Positions 35,303 through 43,356 of a DNA stretch of 64,000 bases are shown here, piece by piece. The notes under the pieces are model-generated. The model was not told the origin of the DNA and searched no databases. It saw only the letters and a program-made list of their open reading frames with translations. Within the stretch, counting starts at the first letter, position 1. Every line of letters starts with the position of its first letter. Source of the stretch: Phytopseudomonas argentinensis (lineage in GTDB: Bacteria; Pseudomonadota; Gammaproteobacteria; Pseudomonadales; Pseudomonadaceae); NCBI RefSeq assembly GCF_900113905.1, contig NZ_FORC01000004.1:496001-560000 (forward strand), written 5' to 3'. Both the position numbers and the translations under genes were made by a program.

Positions 35303-36829
35303 ATGCGCTCTCTTACCCTGCATCTGAAAATCCTGATCACCATTCTGGTGAGCCTGGGCGTTCTGATTACGGCCTATCAGATTTTCATTCTCGGCATTCC
35401 GGTCAGCAGTGACGAAACCGACGACCTCTGGAACATCGACACCCGGGTCGAATTCCAGGCCAATGGTCGCGATCCGATCAAGCTGCAGATGTTCGTACCG
35501 CCGCTGAACCAGGACTATGTCAGCCTCAACGAGAGCTTCATTTCCAACAACTATGGGGTGAGCGTCAACCGTGCCGATGGCAACCGCAAGGTCACCTGGT
35601 CGGCGCGTCGCGCCAGTGGCAAGCAGACCCTCTACTACCGACTGGTGCTGACCAAGCGCTACAGCGGTGAGCAGGCCAAGGCCAAGGGCCCGATCTTCCG
35701 TGACAGCATTCCGGTCGAAGGCCCCGAGAAGATCGCCGCCGAGGCGCTGCTGGCGCCGATCCGCCAGCACTCGGCCGACGTCGAGACCTTCATCAGCGAG
35801 ACCATCAAGCGCGTCAACAACACCAACGACGACAACGCCAAGCTGCTGCTTGGCGGCGATGCCTCGACCACCAAGAAGGCCCAGGCCGTAGAGCTGCTGC
35901 TGTCCATTGCCCACGTGCCAATGGAGCGCGTACACACCATCCGCCTGGCTGCCGACATCCAGCAGAGCCCGGAGCTGTGGCTGCGCAGCTTCAATGGCGA
36001 CCGCTGGCTGTACTTCAACCCGGAAACCGGCGAGCAGGGCCTGCCGGCCGATCGCCTGGTCTGGTGGACCGGTGACGAGCCACTGATCACCCTCGATGGC
36101 GGTCGTCAGGCCACCACCACCTTCACCCTCAACAACAGCGAGATGAACGCCATTCGCCTCGCCCAGCTGACCGACGAGAACACCGACGCCGACTTCCTGG
36201 AGTATTCGCTGTACGGCCTGCCGCTGCAGACCCAGCAGACCTTCATGATCATGGTGATGATCCCCATCGGCGTACTGGTGATCCTCATCCTGCGCAACCT
36301 CGGCGGCCTGCAGACCCTGGGTACCTTCACCCCGGTGCTGATCGCCCTGGCCTTCCGTGAAACCCAGCTGGGCTTCGGGATATTCCTGTTCACGGTGATC
36401 ACCGCCCTGGGTCTGTCCCTGCGGTCCTATCTGGAACACCTGAAGCTGCAGATGTTGCCACGCCTGTCGGTAGTGCTGACCTTCGTGGTGGTCCTGATCG
36501 CCACCATCAGCCTGTTCAGCCACAAGCTGGGCCTGGAGCGCGGCTTGTCCGTCGCCCTGTTCCCGATGGTGATTCTGACCATGACCATCGAACGCCTGTC
36601 GATCACCTGGGAAGAACGCGGCGGCAGCCACGCCTTCAAGGTCGCCATCGGCACCCTGTTCGCGGCAACCATCGCCCACCTGCTGATGACCGTACCGGAG
36701 CTGGTGTACTTCGTGTTCACCTTCCCGGCGGTGCTGCTGGTGCTGGTGGGTTTCATGCTGGCCATGGGTCGCTATCGCGGCTACCGCCTGACCGAACTGT
36801 TCCGCTTCAAAGCCTTCCTGAAGGATTGA
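35303..36829 (+). CDS. Inactive transglutaminase domain fused to a seven-helix membrane domain
   Basis: A 508-residue membrane protein. One helix (residues ~8-31) leads into a periplasmic region (~32-310) of the catalytically inactive transglutaminase-like family; the C-terminal half (~312-495) carries seven hydrophobic helices, starting MIMVMIPIGVLVILIL. The expected Cys-His-Asp triad of active transglutaminases is not visible. It is 5 nt after the retropepsin gene and 4 nt before the ATP-grasp gene. Family knowledge places it with RimK-like ligases; its job is unproven, perhaps holding or passing a peptide across the membrane. Confidence 0.85.
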   Translation: MRSLTLHLKILITILVSLGVLITAYQIFILGIPVSSDETDDLWNIDTRVEFQANGRDPIKLQMFVPPLNQDYVSLNESFISNNYGVSVNRADGNRKVTWSARRASGKQTLYYRLVLTKRYSGEQAKAKGPIFRDSIPVEGPEKIAAEALLAPIRQHSADVETFISETIKRVNNTNDDNAKLLLGGDASTTKKAQAVELLLSIAHVPMERVHTIRLAADIQQSPELWLRSFNGDRWLYFNPETGEQGLPADRLVWWTGDEPLITLDGGRQATTTFTLNNSEMNAIRLAQLTDENTDADFLEYSLYGLPLQTQQTFMIMVMIPIGVLVILILRNLGGLQTLGTFTPVLIALAFRETQLGFGIFLFTVITALGLSLRSYLEHLKLQMLPRLSVVLTFVVVLIATISLFSHKLGLERGLSVALFPMVILTMTIERLSITWEERGGSHAFKVAIGTLFAATIAHLLMTVPELVYFVFTFPAVLLVLVGFMLAMGRYRGYRLTELFRFKAFLKD

Positions 36830-36833
36830 GCCA

Positions 36834-37820
36834 ATGCTAGGTCTCTGGAAAACCTGGAAGGCCCTTGAAGCCAAGGGCATCATGGGCATCAACCGCCGCA
36901 ACGCGGACTACGTGCTCAAGTACAACAAGCGCCACCTGTACCCGATCGTCGACGACAAGATCATCACCAAGCAGCGCGCCATCGAAGCCGGCATACACGT
37001 GCCGGAAATGTACGGGGTGATCTCCACCGAGAAGGAGATCGATAATCTCGACAAGATCATCGGCGAGCGCAGCGATTTCGTCGTCAAGCCGGCCCAGGGC
37101 GCTGGCGGCGACGGCATCCTGGTGATCGCCGACCGCTTCGAGGATCGCTTCAAGACGGTATCGGGCAAGATCGTCAGCCACTCGGAAATCGAGCAGCAGA
37201 TCTCCAGCATCCTCTCGGGCCTGTACTCCCTGGGTGGCCACCGTGACCGCGCGCTGATCGAGTATCGGGTCACCCCGGACAGCATCTTCAAGAGCATCAG
37301 CTACGAAGGCGTGCCGGACATCCGCATTATCGTGCTGATGGGCTACCCGGTGATGGCCATGCTGCGCCTGCCGACCCGCCAGTCGGGCGGCAAGGCCAAC
37401 CTGCACCAGGGCGCCATCGGCGTCGGTGTAGACCTGGCCACGGGCGTGACCCTGCGTGGCACCTGGCTGAACAACAAGATCAGCAAGCACCCCGACACCA
37501 CCAACGCGGTGGATGGAGTACAACTGCCCAACTGGGACGGCTTCATGAAGCTTGCCGCCGGCTGCTACGAGTTGTGCGGCCTGGGTTACATCGGTGTCGA
37601 CATGGTGCTCGACCAGGACAAGGGCCCGCTGATTCTCGAGCTCAACGCCCGCCCCGGCCTGAACATCCAGATCGCCAACGACTGCGGCCTGACCCATCGC
37701 GCCCACGCCGTGGAAGCGCGCCTGGCAGAACTGGCTGCCAAGGGCATCCAGGAAAACGCAGAGGAGCGCACGCGCTTCTCCCAGGAGCTGTTCGGCCACA
37801 TTCCGCCCGCGGAAATCTGA
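36834..37820 (+). CDS. RimK-like ATP-grasp ligase
   Basis: Cytoplasmic ATP-grasp enzyme (328 aa) of the alpha-L-glutamate ligase-like family. ATP-binding lysine segment FVVKPAQGAGGDGI lies near residues 82-95, the metal-binding LELNARPGLNIQIAN near 267-281. Such ligases activate a carboxylate with ATP and join it to an amine, often an amino acid. It is the third gene of the retropepsin / inactive-transglutaminase / ligase set. The acceptor and donor are not known. Confidence 0.88.
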   Translation: MLGLWKTWKALEAKGIMGINRRNADYVLKYNKRHLYPIVDDKIITKQRAIEAGIHVPEMYGVISTEKEIDNLDKIIGERSDFVVKPAQGAGGDGILVIADRFEDRFKTVSGKIVSHSEIEQQISSILSGLYSLGGHRDRALIEYRVTPDSIFKSISYEGVPDIRIIVLMGYPVMAMLRLPTRQSGGKANLHQGAIGVGVDLATGVTLRGTWLNNKISKHPDTTNAVDGVQLPNWDGFMKLAAGCYELCGLGYIGVDMVLDQDKGPLILELNARPGLNIQIANDCGLTHRAHAVEARLAELAAKGIQENAEERTRFSQELFGHIPPAEI

Positions 37821-37947
37821 TCAAGCCGCCTGCTGCCGGCCACCCGGTAGCAGGCTCGCTCAGCCTCGATCACTGCCCGCCGCCGCCACGGCTATCGCGC
37901 AGATTTGCTACCATCGCCCTTCTCACCCACACGCCTCGGAGCCCGCA

Positions 37948-38568
37948 ATGGATCTCGACCTGGACAGCCTCAACGCCGAATTCGCCAATCAGCCGCAAAA
38001 GCTGATCGAATGGGCGATCGGCCTGGGCAAACCCGCCATCTGCACCACCAACTTCCGCCCCTTCGAAGCGGTGATCCTGCACATGGTCAGCCAGGCCAAG
38101 GCCGATATCCCCATCGTATGGATGGACAGCGGCTACAACACCGAGGCTACTTACCGGTTCGCCGATGAAGTCACTCAGCAACTGGGCCTCAACCTGATCA
38201 CCTACCTGCCCAAGCGCAGCCGTGCCCATCGCGAGGCCATCGATGGCCCGACGCCAGGGCTGGACGACCCACGCCACGCTGCGTTCACCGAAGAAGTGAA
38301 ACTGGAGCCCTTCGCCCGCGCCCTGCGCGAAACTGCACCGAGTGTCTGGTTCACCGCCCTGCGCGCCACCGACACCGCGGTACGTGCGCAGATGCAGCCG
38401 GTGAGCATCAACCCGGACGGCCTGATCAAGGTCGCGCCGCTGCTGCACTGGTCTTCCAAGGATCTGTACCAGTACCTGACCACCCATGGCCTGCCCAACA
38501 ACTTCGACTACTTCGACCCCACCAAGGGCGAAGATAACCGCGAGTGTGGCCTGCACCTGAGCCACTGA
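37948..38568 (+). CDS. Shortened CysH-like PAPS reductase family protein
   Basis: A 206-residue member of the adenylylsulfate/PAPS reductase family. The core fold is recognisable (ADIPIVWMDSGYNTEATYRF, then IKVAPLLHWSSKDLYQYL, and the catalytic tail ECGLH near residue 199). It is about 40-60 residues shorter than CysH proteins, has no Cys-Cys...CxxC set for an iron-sulfur cluster, and its nucleotide loop reads TTNFRPFEAV instead of the usual SSSFG-like loop. It faces cysB across a shared terminator. A role in sulfate assimilation is plausible from context; enzymatic activity is uncertain. Confidence 0.75.
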   Translation: MDLDLDSLNAEFANQPQKLIEWAIGLGKPAICTTNFRPFEAVILHMVSQAKADIPIVWMDSGYNTEATYRFADEVTQQLGLNLITYLPKRSRAHREAIDGPTPGLDDPRHAAFTEEVKLEPFARALRETAPSVWFTALRATDTAVRAQMQPVSINPDGLIKVAPLLHWSSKDLYQYLTTHGLPNNFDYFDPTKGEDNRECGLHLSH

Positions 38569-38578
38569 TCCGGGCTCG

Positions 38579-38610
38579 AAAAAAATGGCGCCTCAGGGCG
38601 CCATTTTTCG
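38579..38610. terminator. Bidirectional terminator between the cysH-like gene and cysB
   Basis: Perfect 12-bp stem AAAAATGGCGCC (38581-38592) / GGCGCCATTTTT (38597-38608), loop TCAG, with T-runs on both strands. Confidence 0.9.
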
Positions 38611-38625
38611 CTTCTGCCGTGCCGC

Positions 38626-39600
38626 TTAGTGCAGCGGCAGCTTGACGTCCTTGAACAGTTCTTCGAGCTCGACCTTGTTGTGGCACTGCACGGCCTTGGC
38701 AAGCACATCACGGGTCAGGTGTGGGGCAAAGGTCTCGATGAAGTCGCACATGAAGCCGCGCAGGAAGGTGCCACGGCGGAAACCGATACGGGTCACGCTG
38801 GACTCGAACAGCTCGCTGGCATCGAGCACCACCAGATCCGGATCCAGCTTCGGATTGACCGCCATGCCGGCCACGATGCCGACCCCCAGGCCAAGGCGCA
38901 CGTAGGTCTTGATCACGTCGGCATCGACGGCGGTGAACACCACCTTGGGCGTCAGGCCACGGTGGCTGAAGGCCTCGTCGAGCTTGGAGCGGCCGGTGAA
39001 GCCGAAGGTGTAGGTCACGATTTCGTGTTCGGCCAGGGCTTCGAGGGTCAGCTTCGGCAATTTGCTCAGCGGATGCCCCTGGGGCACGATCACGCAGCGG
39101 TTCCAGCGATAGCACGGCATCATCACCAGATCGTTGTACAGCTCCAGGCCTTCGGTGGCGATGGCGAAGTCCACGGTGCCGTCGGCGGCCATTTCGGCGA
39201 TCTGCGTCGGCGTGCCCTGGTGCATGTGCAGGGCGACTTCCGGGTACTGCTTGATGAAGCTGCTGATCACCGGCGGCAATGCGTAGCGCGCCTGGGTGTG
39301 GGTGGTGGCGATAGATAGGGTGCCCTTCTTCTCGTTGGAGAACTCCTGGGCGATCTGCTTGATGCTCTCCACCTTGCGCAGGATTTCCCCGGCGGTGGTG
39401 ATGATCCGCTCACCTGCCGGGGTCACGCGGGTCAGGTGCTTGCCACTGCGGGCGAATACTTCGACACCCAGCTCGTCCTCGAGCAGGCGAATCTGTTTGC
39501 TGATCCCGGGCTGTGAGGTATAGAGGCTCTGCGCCGTGGCGGAAACGTTGAGGTCATGGTGCGCAACTTCCCAGATGTAGCGCAGTTGCTGAAGCTTCAT
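38626..39600 (-). CDS. cysB: LysR-family cysteine regulon activator CysB
   Basis: Master activator of sulfate assimilation (324 aa), induced by N-acetylserine or O-acetylserine. The N-terminus MKLQQLRYIWEVAHHDLNVSATAQSLYTSQPGISKQIR is the near-invariant CysB helix-turn-helix, and the effector domain includes TTHTQARYALP and DADVIKTYVRLGLGVGI. Length is exactly the CysB norm. Its gene faces the cysH-like gene. Confidence 0.97.
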   Translation of the reverse strand: MKLQQLRYIWEVAHHDLNVSATAQSLYTSQPGISKQIRLLEDELGVEVFARSGKHLTRVTPAGERIITTAGEILRKVESIKQIAQEFSNEKKGTLSIATTHTQARYALPPVISSFIKQYPEVALHMHQGTPTQIAEMAADGTVDFAIATEGLELYNDLVMMPCYRWNRCVIVPQGHPLSKLPKLTLEALAEHEIVTYTFGFTGRSKLDEAFSHRGLTPKVVFTAVDADVIKTYVRLGLGVGIVAGMAVNPKLDPDLVVLDASELFESSVTRIGFRRGTFLRGFMCDFIETFAPHLTRDVLAKAVQCHNKVELEELFKDVKLPLH

Positions 39601-39706
39601 AGAAATCCCTCAAAGCGGAAAGGCCGCCGCCTGATCATCGATCAGCTATATAACCATATTAATGGTTGAAGCGGTATATATAGATTATTTATCTGGGTAG
39701 CGCCTG

Positions 39707-40204
39707 TTAATCATGGCGCGAGCGATGCTGCAGCATGGGCACCAGGTAAACCGGCACATCGCATAGCTGCAGCAATCTGGCAGCGGTGCGCCCCATCGGC
39801 ACCTCAAGCGCTGCACCATGGCTATGACTGCCTACGACCAGCAAATCCACAGCGAGTTTCTGGGCGTGCTCGAGAATGGAAATCGGCGGATCACCACGCA
39901 ATACACTGACCGAGCCGATCAGCTCGACATCGTCGTGATTGTCACCCAGCTCATCACGGAACCCCTCGAGCACGCGCAGCTCGATATTGCTCATCACCGT
40001 CTCCAGGCCGGTACTGCGCAACTCCTTCAACCGCGCCTCATCCACATAGGTTTGCAGCACCGATTCGGCGAACAGGCCCATGGGTTCCACCACATGCACG
40101 ACATGCAGGCTGGCCTTGAAACTGCGCGCCATCGCCAGCGCATGTTGCAGTACATAAGGCGCATACAGACCAAGATCGGTGGCATAAAGAATCGAACGAA
40201 TCAT
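39707..40204 (-). CDS. Universal stress protein
   Basis: Single-domain UspA-fold protein (165 aa). It begins MIRSILYATDLG, and the nucleotide-binding loop appears as VVGSHSHGAALEVPMGRTA near residues 124-142, so ATP binding is likely. Function is not specified. No operon partner is evident, with a 113-nt gap to the thioredoxin-like gene upstream. Confidence 0.85.
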   Translation of the reverse strand: MIRSILYATDLGLYAPYVLQHALAMARSFKASLHVVHVVEPMGLFAESVLQTYVDEARLKELRSTGLETVMSNIELRVLEGFRDELGDNHDDVELIGSVSVLRGDPPISILEHAQKLAVDLLVVGSHSHGAALEVPMGRTAARLLQLCDVPVYLVPMLQHRSRHD

Positions 40205-40316
40205 GCGGCCTCCTCGACTGCCGGCACGGCGGGGCCTGGCTTGAGCTTAGCAGCGCCTTTGCAAAGCCACCGTAAAAGGCAAGCCCGTGGCTGGCCTGAC
40301 AACCGCTCGGTAGGCT

Positions 40317-40721
40317 TCAAGGCAAGTCCTCAGGCGCTCTGGCAAGCACCTCGGCCAGCGCCTGCTGCAGATCGGCAGCCAGCAGGCGAGCGTGCAGCGC
40401 GCCGAAAAAATGGCCATCGCGCACGACGAAAAGTGCCGGCAATCGTGACACTTCGTAGCGCTGTACCAGGCCGAAGTTCTCACCCGCATCGATCCAGGCC
40501 AATCGCTCGATCGGCAGTGCCATGTGGGCAAGCTGCTGGCGTGCATAGCGGCAGGCCGAACAGCCCTGGCTGGTGAATATCACCAACGAGGTGCCGCAAA
40601 GGCCGAGTAATCGCTGATCGGCATCAAAATCGGTCAATTCCAATTGGGTGGCGACGCTCGGCAAGGAAATATCATTGTGACAGCAACCGGGGCGGTCGTC
40701 ATGCGTCGTTTTCTTCGTCAT
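40317..40721 (-). CDS. Thioredoxin-like protein
   Basis: A 134-residue thioredoxin-fold protein with CSAC at 54-57 in place of CGPC and the cis-proline region SRLPALFVVRDG later on. No signal peptide, so probably a cytoplasmic thiol reductase or thiol chaperone. An extra Cys-Cys is at 13-14. Its 5' end overlaps the preceding gene (end 40699) by 23 nt, indicating coupled translation. Confidence 0.78.
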   Translation of the reverse strand: MTKKTTHDDRPGCCHNDISLPSVATQLELTDFDADQRLLGLCGTSLVIFTSQGCSACRYARQQLAHMALPIERLAWIDAGENFGLVQRYEVSRLPALFVVRDGHFFGALHARLLAADLQQALAEVLARAPEDLP

Positions 40722-41016
40722 AGCAGTAACCTGCCGGTGGAGTTGAGGCTACGTCGCCATTCGCCAGTGCCAACCAGCGCCTGGACGATATCAGCCTGGG
40801 GGCGTGACGCGCCATCCAGGTCATGCCCTGCATCAGGGCACGCCGGTAACCCGGCATATACCCCTGCTGGATGAGCAGGCAACAGCCCAGGCCAAGTGGC
40901 CTGGTGCGCGCGGCAGTCCGATCACTATCTGCGGCGTCGCGTCCAGCTAGCACCACCCAGCCCTGCGCGCGCAGATAGTCGAGGATATCTGCAATCTCCA
41001 GCGCTATGTCCGGCAC
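40699..41016 (-). CDS. Hypothetical protein with uncertain start
   Basis: Unrecognised 105-residue protein if read from GTG 41016. The frame stays open to a stop at 41116-41118 and the upstream codons (reading ...VKDGQSLFAPFPRHDVQRQ) look coding but contain no ATG, GTG or TTG, so the true start may be CTG 41079 or the gene may carry a frameshift from an out-of-frame ATG at 41090. Contains Cys-Cys and a GYMPGYRRALMQGM segment. Overlaps the thioredoxin-like gene. Confidence 0.5.
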   Translation of the reverse strand: MPDIALEIADILDYLRAQGWVVLAGRDAADSDRTAARTRPLGLGCCLLIQQGYMPGYRRALMQGMTWMARHAPRLISSRRWLALANGDVASTPPAGYCYDEENDA

Positions 41017-41221
41017 CGGGAGCAGCAGGCTGGCCAGGCCCTGCCGCTGGACGTCGTGGCGAGGGAATGGCGCGAACAGCGACTGGCCATCTTTAACCCG
41101 CCCCCGGCCTAAATATCATTGTCTCGGCAGGCGCTAACGCGATAAGGTTCGGCTTCCCCGCTGTGCCCATACCGCTGTGCCCGCTGCACGGGGATCGCTG
41201 GCGGCCGGCTCCCGTGACCCG

Positions 41222-42322
41222 ATGACCCACCCGATGAAAAGCACGATAGCTGAATTACCGATTAACGACCTCAACGTCGCCTCCAACGAAACCCTGATCA
41301 CCCCCGAACAGATCAAGCTCGAGATTCCGCTGACCGAACGCGCCGAGCGCACCGTGTCGGCTGGCCGGCAGGTGGTGCGCGACATTCTCGATGGCAAGGA
41401 TCACCGCCTGTTCGTGGTGGTCGGCCCCTGCTCCATCCATGACATCAAGGCGGCCCACGAATACGCCGAGCGCCTGAAAGTGCTTGCCGAAGAAGTCTCC
41501 GACACGCTGTACCTGGTCATGCGCGTGTACTTCGAGAAGCCGCGCACCACCGTCGGCTGGAAAGGGCTGATCAACGACCCGTATCTCGACGACTCCTTCA
41601 AGATCCAGGATGGCCTGCATATCGGTCGCAAGCTGCTGCTGGATCTCGCGGAAATGGGCCTGCCCACTGCCACCGAAGCGCTGGATCCGATCTCCCCGCA
41701 GTACCTGCAGGACCTGATCAGCTGGTCGGCGATCGGCGCACGCACCACCGAATCGCAGACCCACCGGGAAATGGCCTCGGGCCTCTCCTCGGCCGTCGGC
41801 TTCAAGAACGGCACCGATGGCGGCCTGACGGTGGCCATCAATGCCCTGCAGTCGGTTTCCAGCCCGCACCGCTTCCTGGGGATCAACCAGCAAGGCGGTG
41901 TATCCATCGTCACCACCAAGGGCAATGCCTACGGGCACGTGGTGCTGCGCGGCGGCAACGGCAAGCCGAACTACGATTCGGTCAGCGTGGCCATTTGCGA
42001 GCAGGAACTGAAGAAGGCATCGATCAAGCCGAACATCATGGTCGACTGCAGTCACGCCAACTCCAACAAGGACCCGGCGCTGCAACCCCTGGTTATGGAC
42101 AACGTCGCCAACCAGATTCTCGAAGGCAACCAGTCGATCGTCGGCCTGATGGTCGAGAGCCACCTGGGCTGGGGCAACCAGTCGATTCCCAAGGATCTGC
42201 AACAGCTCAAGTACGGTGTATCGATCACCGACGCCTGCATCGACTGGGAAAGCACCGAGAAGACTTTGCGCAGCATGCACGCCAAGCTCAAGGACGTGCT
42301 GCCCACGCGCCAGCGCGGTTAA
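41222..42322 (+). CDS. Class I DAHP synthase (3-deoxy-7-phosphoheptulonate synthase)
   Basis: First enzyme of the shikimate pathway (366 aa), joining PEP and erythrose-4-phosphate. The family blocks are VVVGPCSIHD, KPRTTVGWKGLINDP, GARTTESQTHREMASGLS, FKNGTDGG, and DCSHANSNKDP with metal ligands. This is the AroF/AroG/AroH type; which amino acid inhibits it cannot be told. ATG 41222 (MTHP) and ATG 41234 (MKSTIAELP) are both possible, and neither has a clear ribosome site. Confidence 0.93.
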   Translation: MTHPMKSTIAELPINDLNVASNETLITPEQIKLEIPLTERAERTVSAGRQVVRDILDGKDHRLFVVVGPCSIHDIKAAHEYAERLKVLAEEVSDTLYLVMRVYFEKPRTTVGWKGLINDPYLDDSFKIQDGLHIGRKLLLDLAEMGLPTATEALDPISPQYLQDLISWSAIGARTTESQTHREMASGLSSAVGFKNGTDGGLTVAINALQSVSSPHRFLGINQQGGVSIVTTKGNAYGHVVLRGGNGKPNYDSVSVAICEQELKKASIKPNIMVDCSHANSNKDPALQPLVMDNVANQILEGNQSIVGLMVESHLGWGNQSIPKDLQQLKYGVSITDACIDWESTEKTLRSMHAKLKDVLPTRQRG

Positions 42323-42334
42323 CCACCAGCCATG

Positions 42335-42364
42335 AAAAACGCCGAGCATATGCTCGGCGTTTTT
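42335..42364. terminator. Bidirectional terminator after the DAHP synthase gene
   Basis: A perfect palindrome, arms AAAAACGCCGAGCAT (42335-42349) and its exact complement (42350-42364), with T-runs in both directions. It serves the plus-strand DAHP synthase and the facing acetyltransferase-like gene. Confidence 0.9.
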
Positions 42365-42380
42365 GTTCAGGGCCAGTCGA

Positions 42381-42662
42381 TCAGTCCTGCTCGGCAGGGC
42401 CCTCGGTGCGCGCCATATAGCGCTCCACGTAGGAGCAGGAGGCAATCACTGTATAGCCCATGCGATCGGCATACTCGAGGGCCGTCTTGGTCAGGGCCGC
42501 CGCGATGCCACGACCACGCAGCGAGTTGGGCACGAAGGTGCGATAGATATCCAGCGTCTGCTTGCCCAGGTCCATATAGGAAAGATAAGCACGATCCCCA
42601 TCCACTGTGGTCTCGAACTGGTGACCGTCAAGGTCATGATGAATAGACAGTGGCTCGCTCAT
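42381..42662 (-). CDS. Small GNAT-like N-acetyltransferase (YjdJ type)
   Basis: A 93-residue protein of the minimal GNAT family with the acetyl-CoA loop SLRGRGIAAALTKTALEYA. It covers only the core of a GNAT domain, as in YjdJ/YidJ-like proteins. GAGGAG lies 6 nt before ATG 42662. Substrate unknown. Confidence 0.82.
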   Translation of the reverse strand: MSEPLSIHHDLDGHQFETTVDGDRAYLSYMDLGKQTLDIYRTFVPNSLRGRGIAAALTKTALEYADRMGYTVIASCSYVERYMARTEGPAEQD

Positions 42663-43007
42663 TACTACTCCTCTGGATGGGCCGGACACGACATCCCCCG
42701 ACGGGGCCTGCGTACATCCGGTAACAATGCGATATAAAGCCATTCTAGTCGGTAAAGGGCAAGGCAAAATCCGCGCTGCCTGAAATTGCCAATCTGGCGA
42801 CATGGGTCATACACGCAACTGTGCCCAGGCAGTTGGAAAGGCCGGCCTCGCATACCGGTAATGGCGGGTTAATCTGCAAGAAAAATTCGGAACCCTTGCC
42901 CGTCGTCCGTTTACTTACTAGAAGTTACAGGTAGTATGTACGCCGGCCATTTTCCGGGTTCGGGAAAGGGCTTCAATAAGCAAAAAACTGACCCTAAGGG
43001 GAACACG
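42663..43007. promoter_or_regulatory. oprI: Gene-free stretch holding the oprI promoter
   Basis: Contains a candidate sigma-70 promoter, -35 TTTACT (42910-42915), 16-nt spacer and -10 TAGTAT (42932-42937), about 70 nt before the oprI ATG. The ribosome site AAGGGG follows at ~42996. The rest holds no supported gene. Confidence 0.45.
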
Positions 43008-43259
43008 ATGAACAACGTTCTGAAATTCTCTGCTCTGGCTCTGGCCGCAGTTCTGGCTACCGGTTGCAGCAGCGTCACCAAAGAAACCGAAGCTCGCCTG
43101 ACTGCAACCGAAGACGCAGCAGCTCGCGCTCAAGCTCGTGCCGACGAAGCCTACCGCAAGGCTGACGAAGCACTGGCTGCCGCTCAGAAGGCTCAGCAAA
43201 CTGCTGACGAAGCCAACGAGCGCGCTCTGCGTATGCTGGAAAAAGCCAGCCGCAAGTAA
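43008..43259 (+). CDS. oprI: Major outer-membrane lipoprotein OprI
   Basis: Lpp-like lipoprotein (83 aa) linking outer membrane and peptidoglycan. Signal peptide with lipobox ATGC and lipidated Cys20, followed by a long helical heptad-repeat region rich in Ala (ARADEAYRKADEALAAAQKA) that trimerises, ending in the positively charged SRK. AAGGGG precedes the ATG. Confidence 0.97.
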   Translation: MNNVLKFSALALAAVLATGCSSVTKETEARLTATEDAAARAQARADEAYRKADEALAAAQKAQQTADEANERALRMLEKASRK

Positions 43260-43274
43260 TAGCCTCCGGGCAAT

Positions 43275-43304
43275 AAAAAAGCCGGCTCCCGAGCCGGCTT
43301 TTTT
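43275..43304. terminator. Bidirectional terminator of oprI
   Basis: AAAAAAGCCGGCTC (43275-43288) pairs perfectly with GAGCCGGCTTTTTT (43291-43304), loop CC, with T-runs both ways. Confidence 0.93.
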
Positions 43305-43356
43305 ATGTCTGCATGAAGTGCTGCACGGGCGCTCCCCAGAGCGCCGTGCGCCGCCG

